DNA of 64,000 nucleotides from Ramlibacter cellulosilyticus (GTDB taxonomy: Bacteria > Pseudomonadota > Gammaproteobacteria > Burkholderiales > Burkholderiaceae_C): positions 62,001 through 126,000 of the forward strand of contig NZ_JACORT010000001.1 of the NCBI RefSeq assembly GCF_014297465.1, in the 5' to 3' direction. Position numbers and translations under genes: made by a program. The notes beneath the pieces were generated by a model. That model did no database searches. It saw only the letters and a program-made list of their open reading frames with translations, and had not been told where the DNA came from. Below, one piece after another: positions 24,228 through 33,400 of the stretch (position 1 is its first letter; every line of letters starts with the position of its first letter).

Positions 24228-24470
24228 TCACGGAAGGGTCAGACTCAAACCGGTCATCCTGGTGATGAAGAAGGTGAAGAGCCCCATGCCCAGGAGCGCC
24301 AGCATGAAGACCGCGGCCACCTGGCCGCCCGCGCGCAGCACCGCGCGCTTGTCCATCTTCTTCTCCTTCTGGCCTCGGTCGTAATGCCACTTGATGGCGT
24401 AGAACATGCCCGTGCCGAACACGAGAACCTTGAACGTCACGAAGACGATGAGGACGATCGAATCCATCAT
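24228..24470 (-). CDS. Small two-helix inner-membrane protein, 80 aa
   Basis: MMDSIVLIVFVTFKVLVFGTG forms a first membrane helix. A basic loop follows (KWHYDRGQKEKKMDKRAVLR), then a second helix (VAAVFMLALLGMGLFTFFI). The charge pattern puts the loop in the cytoplasm. No family recognised; small proteins of this kind often assist larger membrane complexes. The start is uncertain between two adjacent ATGs. Convergent with the SDR, 24 nt between stops. Confidence 0.55.
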   Translation of the reverse strand: MMDSIVLIVFVTFKVLVFGTGMFYAIKWHYDRGQKEKKMDKRAVLRAGGQVAAVFMLALLGMGLFTFFITRMTGLSLTLP

Positions 24471-24615
24471 TGGATGTACTTCCGGGCTATCACTTTGAAA
24501 CCATCGACGGCGTCGCGATCCGTGCGAGAACTGCGCGCGCTCCACCGCAAGAGCCGCAGCGTTCCTGATGCAACACATGGATTCTCCGTCAACGGCGCTT
24601 CCCTCGCACGGCAGC

Positions 24616-25065
24616 TCACGCCCTGGCGCGCGGCCTCATGCGGAAGCTGATGCCCATGCGATTGATCGCGTTCATGGCGGCGATGGTGAGGGTCAGCTCG
24701 ACGAGGTCCTTCTCTCCGAACACCGCCAGTGCGGCCGCATAGGCTTCGTCGGAAGCGTGCGTCTCGCTCACTCGCGTCACCTCCTCGGACCAGGCCAACG
24801 CGGCCCGCTCCTGCTCGGAGAAGAGGTATTGCGCCTCGTGCCAGGCCGGAACGAGCACCAGCTTCTCGACCGACATGCCTTCAGCGAGCAGGTCCCGGCT
24901 GTGGATGTCGATGCAATGCGCGCAGCCGTTGATCTGCGACACGCGCAGGAAGACCAGGTGGGTGAGCAGGCTTGGGAGGCGAGTGCTCCTGGTGACGAAG
25001 TGGTGCAGCACCCCGACAGCCTTGGCACCCTCGGGAGAAGCCTGGAACCAGACAGCGCGATCCAT
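24616..25065 (-). CDS. AhpD-like carboxymuconolactone-decarboxylase-family protein, 149 aa
   Basis: The AhpD-like core shows the redox motif GCAHCIDIH (Cys48, Cys51, His55), preceded by LVFLRVSQIN and followed by SRDLLAEG. A second helical repeat follows with WHEAQYLFSEQERAALAWSEEVTRV. Such proteins use the Cys pair as a peroxidase reductant or thiol oxidoreductase. True CMD enzymes lack the CxxC, so an alkylhydroperoxidase-like role is more likely. Monocistronic as far as spacing shows (145 nt to the next same-strand gene). Confidence 0.8.
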   Translation of the reverse strand: MDRAVWFQASPEGAKAVGVLHHFVTRSTRLPSLLTHLVFLRVSQINGCAHCIDIHSRDLLAEGMSVEKLVLVPAWHEAQYLFSEQERAALAWSEEVTRVSETHASDEAYAAALAVFGEKDLVELTLTIAAMNAINRMGISFRMRPRARA

Positions 25066-25168
25066 GAATCGGTTTCCTTCGATGTGAGTGATGGACGGAG
25101 GCCGGATCCGGCCTCTCCGCCATAAGACGTTCGACGCGAAGGCGTTGTGACAGCCGTCGAAGAAAGTG

Positions 25169-25948
25169 CTACTCGAAGCTCACCGTCGCCTTCAACGCAT
25201 CGCGCGCCTCGCGGATCGCCTCGAGATGCGCCTGCCGGAAGGCCCGCATCGTCATGCGTTCGGCGCGCACCGAAAGGCTCACTGCCGCCATCGTCTTGTC
25301 GGGGAAGCTCGAAACGGGAATCGCGATGGAGCGGACGCCGAGTTCCAGCTCCTCGTCGCATTCCGCCCAGCCGTGGATGCGGCAATGCTCCACCTGTTCG
25401 ACGGCGGATGCGACGTCCCGCACGGTCTTGGTGGTGTACGCATCCAGCGGCGTCGCCTCCAGGTAGCGCACGACGTCGGCGCGAGGCAGCGTCGACAACA
25501 CGGCGCGGCCGATGGCCGAACAGAAGGCGGGCAGGCGCGAGCCGATGCCCAGGCCGGTGGACAGCGTGCGCCGGCCCGTGGACCGGGCGATGATCAGCAC
25601 CTCCTGGTCCAGGAGCAGGCCCAGCGATGCGGACTGGCGCGTGCGGTCCGCGAGCTGGTCCAGAACGGGCTGCGCGAGCTGCGGCGCCGGCCGTGACATC
25701 AGGTACGGCCTCGCCAGCAGCAGGCTGCGCGGCGCCACCCAGAACCGCTTGCCATCGCTGTGCAGGTAGTCGAGCTCCTGCAGCGTCATCAGCAGGCGGC
25801 GGGCCGTGGCCGGCGTGTAGCCCGTGAGGCGAGCCACCTCGGACAGGCTCAGCTTGGAGTGCTTGCGCTCGAAGCAGAGCAGCACCTTCAGGCCCTTCTC
25901 GAGCGAGGCCACGAAGTCGCGCGGGTGCGATCGTCCGGGGTCCGTCAT
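25169..25948 (-). CDS. IclR-family regulator (PcaR/PobR-like), 259 aa
   Basis: Winged HTH at about residues 15-75 (VASLEKGLKVLLCFERKHSK; GYTPATARRLLMTLQEL). The IclR ligand domain spans about 90-255 (LGIGSRLPAFCSAIGRAVLS; VRSIAIPVSSFPDKTMAAVS). The long GLKVL entry helix and SAIGRAVL match the aromatic-acid subgroup that includes PcaR and PobR. Divergent from a Bug receptor plus a salicylate-hydroxylase-like gene, its likely targets. A 13-bp palindrome sits 12 nt upstream of the ATG. Confidence 0.85.
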   Translation of the reverse strand: MTDPGRSHPRDFVASLEKGLKVLLCFERKHSKLSLSEVARLTGYTPATARRLLMTLQELDYLHSDGKRFWVAPRSLLLARPYLMSRPAPQLAQPVLDQLADRTRQSASLGLLLDQEVLIIARSTGRRTLSTGLGIGSRLPAFCSAIGRAVLSTLPRADVVRYLEATPLDAYTTKTVRDVASAVEQVEHCRIHGWAECDEELELGVRSIAIPVSSFPDKTMAAVSLSVRAERMTMRAFRQAHLEAIREARDALKATVSFE

Positions 25949-25960
25949 GGGGCAATTATC

Positions 25961-25973
25961 TGCGCAATGCGCA
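25961..25973. promoter_or_regulatory. Palindrome TGCGCA-A-TGCGCA, candidate IclR operator
   Basis: Perfect 6-bp inverted arms around one base, 12 nt upstream of the IclR start and between the divergent IclR and Bug genes. Placement suits autoregulation and control of the divergent operon. Confidence 0.45.
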
Positions 25974-26107
25974 AGAAGCCGTTGTCGGCCCCCCGCAGGG
26001 CCGCCAGAATCAGCGGCATCCTTGACGCATCCGCTTGATTTCCAGGCGTGCATCTGGCAGGCGCGGTTCCCGCGCTGATCCCTTCCGCAATCTTCGAGAC
26101 GCTGGCC

Positions 26108-27073
26108 ATGATCAAGAGACGAGACATCCTGGGACTCGCATCGCTTTCGGCGGTCCCCTTCCTCGCGCATGCGAACGACTATCCGCGCAAGCCCATCAAC
26201 CTGGTGACCCCCCTGGCCGCCGGCGACGCCGCCGACCGCGCCGCCCGCCTGATGGGGCAGGAGCTGGGCCGCCTGCTGGACACGACCATCACGGTCACCA
26301 ACCAGCCGGGAGCCGGAGGCTCGCTGGGCACGCAGGCCGTCATCCGCGCGCCGAAGGACGGCTACACGCTGCTCTATGCGCAGAACAGCCCGCTGACCAT
26401 CCGCCGCGTCATCGAGCCGGAAGCCGCCAACTACGATCCTCTGCAGGACCTGACCCCGCTGGGGCTGACGACCCGCAGTCCCTCGGTGCTGGTGGTGCGC
26501 AAGGACGCTCCCTTCAAGACGCTGAAGGAAATGATCGCGTACGGCCCCAGGGCTGCGAACGGCCTTCGCGTGGGCAACGCGGGCCCTGGCTCCGTGGGCG
26601 AGATCAGCACGGAACTGATCAACTCCACCACCGGCGCCAAGCTGGTCTCGGTCAACTACAAGGGCGCGGCACCGGCCATCACGGACCTGCTCGGTGGCCA
26701 CATCGAGGGCGTGATCATCGCCCTGGGCGCGGTGAGCACGCACCTGCGCAGCGGCAACCTGCGCGCGGTGGCGATCTCCTCGCGCTTCCCCGAATTCCCC
26801 GACGTCCCGACGCTGCGCCAGCTTGGCTACAAGGCCGACATCCTGGGCGTGTGGTTCGGCTTCTTCATGCCGGCCGGTGTCCCGAAGGACGTGGTGGACA
26901 CGATCGTGCCCGCGCTGGAGAAAGTCGCACGCAATGCGGACATCTCGGCGCAGTTGCTGCCGGCGGGCATCGTGCAGGAGTGGGGATCGAGCCGTGCACT
27001 GTCCGAAGAGATCGCCAGCGAGTTCAAGTCCGTGACCGCGCTGCTCGGCGCGAAGGCGAAGAACGCGAAGTGA
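26108..27073 (+). CDS. Bug/TctC-family periplasmic receptor, 321 aa
   Basis: The signal MIKRRDILGLASLSAVPFLAHA has a KRRD entry. The mature part shows YPRKPINLVTPLAAGDAADR, a GAGGSLGTQAVIRAPKDGYT segment, VNYKGAAPAITDLLGGHIEG and FFMPAGVPKDVV. I use the ATG at 26108 because the frame upstream adds only non-signal sequence. First gene of a two-gene unit with the FAD monooxygenase 14 nt downstream; it most likely binds that enzyme's aromatic carboxylate substrate (inference). Confidence 0.88.
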   Translation: MIKRRDILGLASLSAVPFLAHANDYPRKPINLVTPLAAGDAADRAARLMGQELGRLLDTTITVTNQPGAGGSLGTQAVIRAPKDGYTLLYAQNSPLTIRRVIEPEAANYDPLQDLTPLGLTTRSPSVLVVRKDAPFKTLKEMIAYGPRAANGLRVGNAGPGSVGEISTELINSTTGAKLVSVNYKGAAPAITDLLGGHIEGVIIALGAVSTHLRSGNLRAVAISSRFPEFPDVPTLRQLGYKADILGVWFGFFMPAGVPKDVVDTIVPALEKVARNADISAQLLPAGIVQEWGSSRALSEEIASEFKSVTALLGAKAKNAK

Positions 27074-27087
27074 AGAACGAGGTTGGA

Positions 27088-28287
27088 ATGGCAAAGCGCA
27101 TGCATGTAGCCGTCGTGGGCGGCGGGATGGGCGGCCTGGCCGCGGCGGTGGCGCTGGCGCACCGGGGAATCAGCGTCGCGGTGTACGAGCAGTCGGCGGC
27201 GCTGCGCGAGGTGGGCGCCGGCGTCTTCATCTATCCCAACAGCCTGCGGCAGATGGAGCGCATGGGCCTGGGCGATGCGCTGGCGCGCGTCGGCGCCAGG
27301 GTGGGCTCCGGGTCGGAGTACTACCGCATGGACGGCTCGGTGGTCGGCAAGATCACCACCACCGACTCCAGCGGCTGGAACGGCATGTACGGCATGCACC
27401 GCGCCGACATCCTGAAGGTGCTGGCCGATGCGCTGCCCGCAAGTTCCATCCACACCGGCCACCGGTGCGTCGGCTTCAGCCAGGACGAGAACGGCGCCCG
27501 CCTCACCTTCGAGAACGGCAACGTGGCGCACGCGGACGTGGTGATCGCGGCCGACGGCATCAACTCGGTCCTGCAGAAGCACGTGGTGGAACCTTCGCCG
27601 CCCGAGTACGCCGGGTGCCGCGCCTACCGCGGCCTGCTGCCTGCGGACAAGCTGCCCGAGTGGCGGCGCGAGGCGCACCAGGTCTGGATGGGGGACGGCA
27701 AGCACTTCATGGTGTTCCCCGTGCGCAGCGGCGAGCTCCTGAACTACGTGGGCTTCGTGCCGACGAAGAGCGAGACGGCGGAGTCCTGGTCCGCCGTCGG
27801 CGACCGCGACGAGCTCGCCGCGTCCTTCGCCGGCTGGGATCCGCGCGTGACCTACCTGCTGGAGAAGGTCGAGACCTGCTTCTGGTGGGGCCTCTACGAC
27901 CGCAAGCCGCTGCGCACGTGGACCAACGGGCGACTCGCATTGCTCGGAGACGCTGCCCACCCGATGCTCCCGCACCTCGGCCAGGGCGCCAACCAGGCGA
28001 TCGAGGATGGCACGGCCCTGGCGGTGATCCTGCAAGCCTGCGCGCAGGACGATGCGATGTCGCCCGAAGAGGCGCTGCGCAAGTACCAGGCGCTGCGGCA
28101 GCCGCGGACCTCGATGGTGCAGGCCGAGGCGCGCAAGAACGGGCTGCGCTACGACTCCAAGTACGCGGACCTGGCGCAACGCGACAAGGAGATCGCCAAC
28201 TCCGCGCAGTTCCGCCGCTCGCTTTACGACTACGACATCGAGAAGGAAGCGCTCGAGTTCGTGCGGGTGGAGGGGGCGACCGCTTGA
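27088..28287 (+). CDS. FAD-dependent monooxygenase, salicylate-hydroxylase-like, 399 aa
   Basis: Group A flavoprotein hydroxylase: the FAD motif VVGGGMGGLAAAVALAHRG (about 8-26), YEQSAALREVGAGVFIYPNS, the DG-like motif VVIAADGINSVLQK, and GDAAHPMLPHLGQGANQAIEDG, which is typical of salicylate 1-monooxygenase and 3-hydroxybenzoate 6-hydroxylase relatives. Should hydroxylate an aromatic acid using NAD(P)H and O2, possibly with decarboxylation. GAGG lies just before the ATG at 27088. Pairs with the upstream Bug receptor under the divergent IclR regulator. No ring-cleavage gene follows, so the product must feed a pathway elsewhere. Confidence 0.85.
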   Translation: MAKRMHVAVVGGGMGGLAAAVALAHRGISVAVYEQSAALREVGAGVFIYPNSLRQMERMGLGDALARVGARVGSGSEYYRMDGSVVGKITTTDSSGWNGMYGMHRADILKVLADALPASSIHTGHRCVGFSQDENGARLTFENGNVAHADVVIAADGINSVLQKHVVEPSPPEYAGCRAYRGLLPADKLPEWRREAHQVWMGDGKHFMVFPVRSGELLNYVGFVPTKSETAESWSAVGDRDELAASFAGWDPRVTYLLEKVETCFWWGLYDRKPLRTWTNGRLALLGDAAHPMLPHLGQGANQAIEDGTALAVILQACAQDDAMSPEEALRKYQALRQPRTSMVQAEARKNGLRYDSKYADLAQRDKEIANSAQFRRSLYDYDIEKEALEFVRVEGATA

Positions 28288-28320
28288 GGGGCGGGGCGCC
28301 CCGCGGGCGCCCGCTCTTTC
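28288..28320. terminator. GC-rich double hairpin between convergent genes
   Basis: Two adjoining palindromes, GCGGGGCGCCCCGC (28291-28304) and GCGGGCGCCCGC (28303-28314), are followed by TCTTTC. They lie exactly between the stop of the monooxygenase and the end of the opposite-strand operon. A terminator for the + strand is plausible; the T-run is short. Confidence 0.4.
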
Positions 28321-29389
28321 AACGCGTGAGGTCTCCCGCCAGCCCCGCCGGCAACGGGAAGATCACCTCCGCCAGGTTTCCCTTCCACACGAACGGCGGA
28401 TAGGCCGACGTGACCGGGCAGATGTGGTGCGCGCCGGAGATCACCGGCACCGACCCCGCCCCCGTGAACTGCGTGCGGCAACCCGTCGGGTTGTGGAACG
28501 CCGCGAGGTCCTGCTGGAACGTGGTCTGCAGCGTTACCGGCAGCGACGCGGGCGGCGGCCCGGGCGGGCCGGGCTCGGGCGCGCGCGTGGATGCGCGTGC
28601 GGCGCCTCCCGGCGGCGGGCGGTCCTTCGCATCCAGCCGCAGCTCCCACGCCACCAGCACCTGGAACTGCAGCGCGCCCTGCGACAGCGTCGGCGGCATC
28701 AGCGTGTTGTCGCTCGCGTCGTAGAGGGTGCTGTACCAGCGGGGCCACTGCGCGGGCGGGCTGACGCTCGGGTCCCAGCCCACCGGCTCGCCCTCGGCGT
28801 TCGCGCCCTGGATCTGGTGGAAGTAGCTCGATTGCACGAGCGCCGCCGGCTGCGTGCGGTCGGCGATGCCCCAGTTGGCGAGCCCTATGCTGCCCGTGTC
28901 CCCCGCCACGAACTCCTGCGGTGCCCAGTGGCCCGAGGACGGCAGCTGCAGCGTCATCGGCATCGAGAGTTCCACCGGCGCGTTGGGGATCTCCGGCGAG
29001 GAGCGGAACGACGAGGGCGTGTACGCGACGAGCTGTGCATTCGGCATGGGGCCGCCGCTGCCGTCCTGCAGCGCGTTCGTCACCGTGAGCCCGTGCTGGA
29101 AGAAGCCGCGCGAGCTCGCCACGTTGGCGAGCATGTTGCCGGGAGAGAACGTGCCGCGCAGGCGCTGGATGACCACGTAGTGGCAATCGTCGAGGTCGCC
29201 GTTCACCCAGTACACCCAGATCTCGCTCTTCACGGTGCCGTTCGCGCCCTGCGTGCCGGAGCCGATGGTGACGTCGTCGGTCCACTGCATCTGCTTGCTG
29301 AACGGCTGGATGGTGGGCCGCGCCACGCCGTAGCGCGCGCCGGGCGGCGGCGTCAGGGTGTTGTCGGTGAAGCGCAGGGAGGGTCTCAT
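28319..29389 (-). CDS. Hypothetical protein, third gene of the RHS operon, 356 aa
   Basis: Unrecognised. The N-terminal 270 residues look beta-rich (MQWTDDVTIGSGTQGANG; SEIWVYWVNGDLDDCHYVVI; FFQHGLTVTNALQDGSGG). A Pro/Ala/Gly linker follows (about 275-300, ARASTRAPEPGPPGPPPASL), then a compact C-terminal part with TQFTGAGSVPVISGAHHICP and two Cys. No signal peptide or membrane segment. The start overlaps the stop of the preceding 343-residue gene (ATGA), so it is translated with it. Its tie to the RHS protein is positional only; carrier, cargo or immunity roles are all possible and none is shown. Confidence 0.65.
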   Translation of the reverse strand: MRPSLRFTDNTLTPPPGARYGVARPTIQPFSKQMQWTDDVTIGSGTQGANGTVKSEIWVYWVNGDLDDCHYVVIQRLRGTFSPGNMLANVASSRGFFQHGLTVTNALQDGSGGPMPNAQLVAYTPSSFRSSPEIPNAPVELSMPMTLQLPSSGHWAPQEFVAGDTGSIGLANWGIADRTQPAALVQSSYFHQIQGANAEGEPVGWDPSVSPPAQWPRWYSTLYDASDNTLMPPTLSQGALQFQVLVAWELRLDAKDRPPPGGAARASTRAPEPGPPGPPPASLPVTLQTTFQQDLAAFHNPTGCRTQFTGAGSVPVISGAHHICPVTSAYPPFVWKGNLAEVIFPLPAGLAGDLTR

Positions 29390-30417
29390 GGCGTCTTCTC
29401 CAGGAACGTGAAGGGGTGCGACTGTTCCGCGGGCGCTGGCGCATCCTGCAGGGGCGCCGCGTCGGGCACGAGCCAGGTCCACACTTCGTTGTTCTGGCCG
29501 CCGCCCCAGCCCCAGGTGACGACGCCGAGGTCGGGCCCGTAAGGGCCATTCCCCGGGAGTTCCATGTTCTGCCCGTGGTCGAGCACGGGGCGGAACGCGA
29601 AGAAGTGGTTGCCCTCGCTGCCGCCGGGGCTCCACAGCGAGTGCGCGTCCAGCTTGTTCAGGGGCACCTGCGTGACCGGGCTGCCGTTGCTGCCGGTGAT
29701 GTAGAGCGCCTGGCCGGTCTGCGCGCTTGCCACGGCGATGCCCCAGGGCATCCCGCCGTAGAAGGCGAGCGCCGGGAAGAAGAGCTGCCCCTGCTGCTTC
29801 AGGTCGTTGGCCCTGCTCACGAGCTGCCCCGTGGGATTCGCCGGGTTCACCGACGCGGACCAGCCGCAGCGCGAGTAGAGGCCGCGGAAGAAGGGCGCGT
29901 AAGGCACCACGTCGAACTCGGCGAGGTACGGCGCGCTCGTCGGGATGCAGGTCCACTGCGAGTTCCACGGCCCGCCCGCCCACCGGTAGGTGATCACGGG
30001 CGCCGGCTTGTACGGGCCGTCCCCGGGGATGTTGATGTTCTGGCCCAGGTCGGCGACCGGCCGGATGGCCATGTACCCGCCGCCCTCGTTGCCGCCGAAG
30101 CTCCAGATCGAGTGGTCGTCGATGTTCGCCACGGGCACCTGCGACACGGGCTGGTCGTTCCCGTTGGGCGCGTACACGGCGTAGCCCGTGAGCATGTTGA
30201 CGAACGAGACGCCCACGATGCCGCCGCCGCCGTCGCTGAACCTGCGGATGTACAGCGCCGGCATCCACAGCTGCGAGGGCTGCGAGGGATCCAGCGGCGA
30301 CACCCAGAGCTGGCCGCCCGGGTCCCGGAGGTTCACCGCCAGCGCGAGCGGGCGGCCGTTGAACGTGCATCTCGACACGATCGAGATGAACAGCGGACTT
30401 GCGGTGAAAGCAGCCAT
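29386..30417 (-). CDS. Internally duplicated beta-rich protein, possible lectin-like, second gene of the RHS operon, 343 aa
   Basis: Two halves are clearly homologous. Residues about 78-159 and 234-317 share the frame TG-A-Y, PV-QVP, D-HS-WS-GG-EG, A-RPV-D-GQN, PG-GPY-P, W-GG-N and WT. Spaced Trp and Gln-Asn signatures recall beta-trefoil or ricin-type carbohydrate-binding repeats, but I cannot assign a family. No signal peptide. Starts 21 nt after the RHS stop and overlaps the next gene. Plausibly a surface-recognition or accessory subunit of the RHS complex (inference). Confidence 0.7.
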   Translation of the reverse strand: MAAFTASPLFISIVSRCTFNGRPLALAVNLRDPGGQLWVSPLDPSQPSQLWMPALYIRRFSDGGGGIVGVSFVNMLTGYAVYAPNGNDQPVSQVPVANIDDHSIWSFGGNEGGGYMAIRPVADLGQNINIPGDGPYKPAPVITYRWAGGPWNSQWTCIPTSAPYLAEFDVVPYAPFFRGLYSRCGWSASVNPANPTGQLVSRANDLKQQGQLFFPALAFYGGMPWGIAVASAQTGQALYITGSNGSPVTQVPLNKLDAHSLWSPGGSEGNHFFAFRPVLDHGQNMELPGNGPYGPDLGVVTWGWGGGQNNEVWTWLVPDAAPLQDAPAPAEQSHPFTFLEKTP

Positions 30418-30438
30418 GGCGTTTGCCTTTCTCGTTCG

Positions 30439-33400
30439 TTACCAGGGAAGGTCGTCGTTGCAGCCCCACATGATTCCGCGCCCCGCGGCGACCCAGATCT
30501 TTCCGCTCGCCATCTTCATTCCGGCCACCATGGCGTCCGGCGACATGAGCGGTGCATTGGTGGGGAGGTAGCGGCGCGCATCCCCCAGCACCATCCCGTT
30601 CGCACGTGCCCGGGGGGGAGCGTCGAAATCGATGGCGGCCGGGGGCGGGCGCACCCCGTACTTCTCGAGGACGCCGCGCGAGACCGAGCCGCCGATCCCG
30701 CCGAAGATGCCCCCGATCAGGGCTGCCATGCCCAGGCCATGTTCCGCCGACTTGTGCGTCACCCCGTTCTGCATCACCTGCATCAGCACGCCGCCGACCG
30801 CGCCGTTGACGGCGCCCATGCCGCCGGCGAGGGCGACGCGGCCGCCCCAGGACCAGCCCGCGATCGCGGCGCGGGCGTCCTGCGCCCAGGCGGCCCTGGC
30901 CCACCGCGCGGAAAACCAGGTGCTGTCCCAGCCGACGTTCTCCGGGGCCGGCAGCTCGGAGAGCACGCGCGAGAAGAAGCGGCCGATCCCGCCCGTGACG
31001 AGGCCCGTGGCCGCGCCGACGCCGAACTGCGCCGCCCAGCCGCCCCACTGGTTGTGGTCCTGCTCGTTGCCGCGGCCGTGCGCGATCTCCGTCACGTCGT
31101 AGACGAGGCCGCCGATGCCGGCGCCCACGAGCATGCCGCCCACCGCACCCGAGAACGGCGTGACGAACGCGCCCACGGCCACTGCCACGGTGGAGATGAA
31201 CATCTGCGCGACCATGTCCTGCCAGCTGTGGCCGCTGGGGTCGATGCGCGACACCGGGTTGTTCCCGACGTAGGCGTACATGTTCAGCGCATCGGTCGCG
31301 AACAGGCCGCCGCCCGCGCGGTCGTCGGCGCTGGTGAAGCGGCCGGTCACCGGGTCGTAGTAGCGCGACTGGAAGTAGTAGAGCCCGGTGGCATCCAGCT
31401 CCTTGCCGGTGAACTTGTGCCGGAAGGCGTCGGTCCCGCTCACGGCCACCACTTCGCCGTAGGGCATGTAGATCGCCCGGGCCGCGACGCCGCCGGCCGC
31501 GTCCGTCAGCACCGTGGTGCTGTTCACGTGGTCGGAGTGCAGGTAGAAGGTGCCCGGCGCGGGCACGCCCGCCGTGGGGGGAGGTGCTCCCGCTTCGACG
31601 ATCGTGCTGGCGACCGCGATGCCGTAGGGGCCGACGACGCGCCGCGTGCGCTGCGCTGCGCCGTCGGCGAACTCCGTGCGTTCGAAGTTCTCGGAGACGT
31701 AGAAGGTGGTGTGCCCCGGCGCGCGCTTCACCAGCCGCCGCCCCGCGTGGTCGTAGACGAAGCTGTGGTCTCCAGCGGCGAGGAGCCGGTTCTCGGCGTC
31801 GAAGGTGCAGGAGCTCGCCGTTCCTTGCCAGGTGCGCTGCGTGGTCCGCCCGTTGGCGTCGTAGGTCGCGGAGAAGACGGGCTGCCCGGCCACGGTTCCC
31901 TGCACGACCTGCTGGCCGTCGTAGGAGAAGTCCACGTCGCCCTTGCGCACCATGTTGCCTGCCGCGTCGTACGCGTAGGCCTGCTGCGGGAAGGGACCGG
32001 TCGCGCCGGCGAGCCGCCCGGCGGCGTCATAGGTGAACGCGCGGCTCTGGCCGGCACCGGAGGCGTCGGTGATCGCCAGCAGCTGGTCCAGCGTGTCGCG
32101 CGCGTAGGTGTCGTCCACCACGGCGCGGCCATCCGGGGCCGCGATCCTCTGCGCGACGAGCTGTCCCAGCGCGTCGTAGCTCGTGGCTTCCTTGCAGTCG
32201 TTCGTGCTCGCCGCGCTGCTCGCGCTGCCGAACGCGGTATAGCCGCTCCAGGAAACACCGGCGGTGAGCGCGCCCGCGTCGAGCAGCGACGCCGCTGCCC
32301 ACGCGCCGCCGGCGAACCAGTCGTTCTGCTGCACCGCGCCGTCCGGCATCACCACCTGCGCGAGGCGCTGGTCCGGCAGGTAGGCCCTGCGCGTGGTGTA
32401 GCTCCTGCCTTCCAGCGACAGCGTCGTCATGGTTTCGTTGCCGCAGGCGTCGTAGCCGTAGGCATACGCGTAGCTGCCGCGCGAATCGGCCACGCTGGCC
32501 AGCCGCCCGAGCCCGTAGCCCTCGGCGCTGTCGTAGGCATAGGCCGTCTCGTAGTCGCCTGCAGGCGACGATGCGGCCTGCAGCACCACCCGGTGCAGCG
32601 CGTCGCGCTTCACGGTCACGGTGTCGCCTGCCGCGTCGCTGGAACGCACCGCGCGGTGCACGTCGTCGAACACATGGGTGGCGGATTGGTAGACCTTCGC
32701 GCCCCGCGACTGCGTGGTCTGGACGATTCGCCCCAGCGCGTCGTACGTGCGCGCGCTGACCACGCCGCCCGGATCCGTGATGCCGACGAGGCGGCGCAGC
32801 GCGTCGTACGCGTAGGTCGTGACGCCGCCATCCGGGCCGGTGCGCGACACGATCCACTGCTTGCCGCCGAAGCCGCCGAAGGTGAAGACCGTCTTTCGCG
32901 CGAGCGGCGTGCCGGCCGCTTCGACCTGCACCGCGGTGTCCGTGGCCGTCCACGTGATCGTGGTGGTCGCCGGGCCGCCTTCGGCCGGCCGCTGCACCCG
33001 GACCACGCGGCCCAGTGCGTCGAGCTCGCGCGTGATCGTCGCCGGCGCGTCGCCGTCGAAGTAGGGCAGCGTTTCGCTGGCGCACTGGTTGCGGCTGTCG
33101 AGCGTGCGGTCTACTCGCACCGTGCGGCTTCCCTCGGGTCCCGGCGCGAGCGAGTCCACCTTGCGGCCGAAGCCGTCGAGGCGCTCGCGCGTCCAGAGCC
33201 ATTGCTCGCCGGCCCAGTCCGCGCGCTTGCGCGTCTCGGCGTAGGCCTGGCCGTCGACGACGATCCAGGCATAGGTCGCCAGGCTCACCAGGGCTCCCGC
33301 GGGATCGGGCCCCTGCAGCTCCGTCTGCCGGCCCAGGCCGTCGAACACCATGGCGCTCTTCACCCCGTTCGCGTCCGTGGCCGAGGTGCGCACGCCGAAG

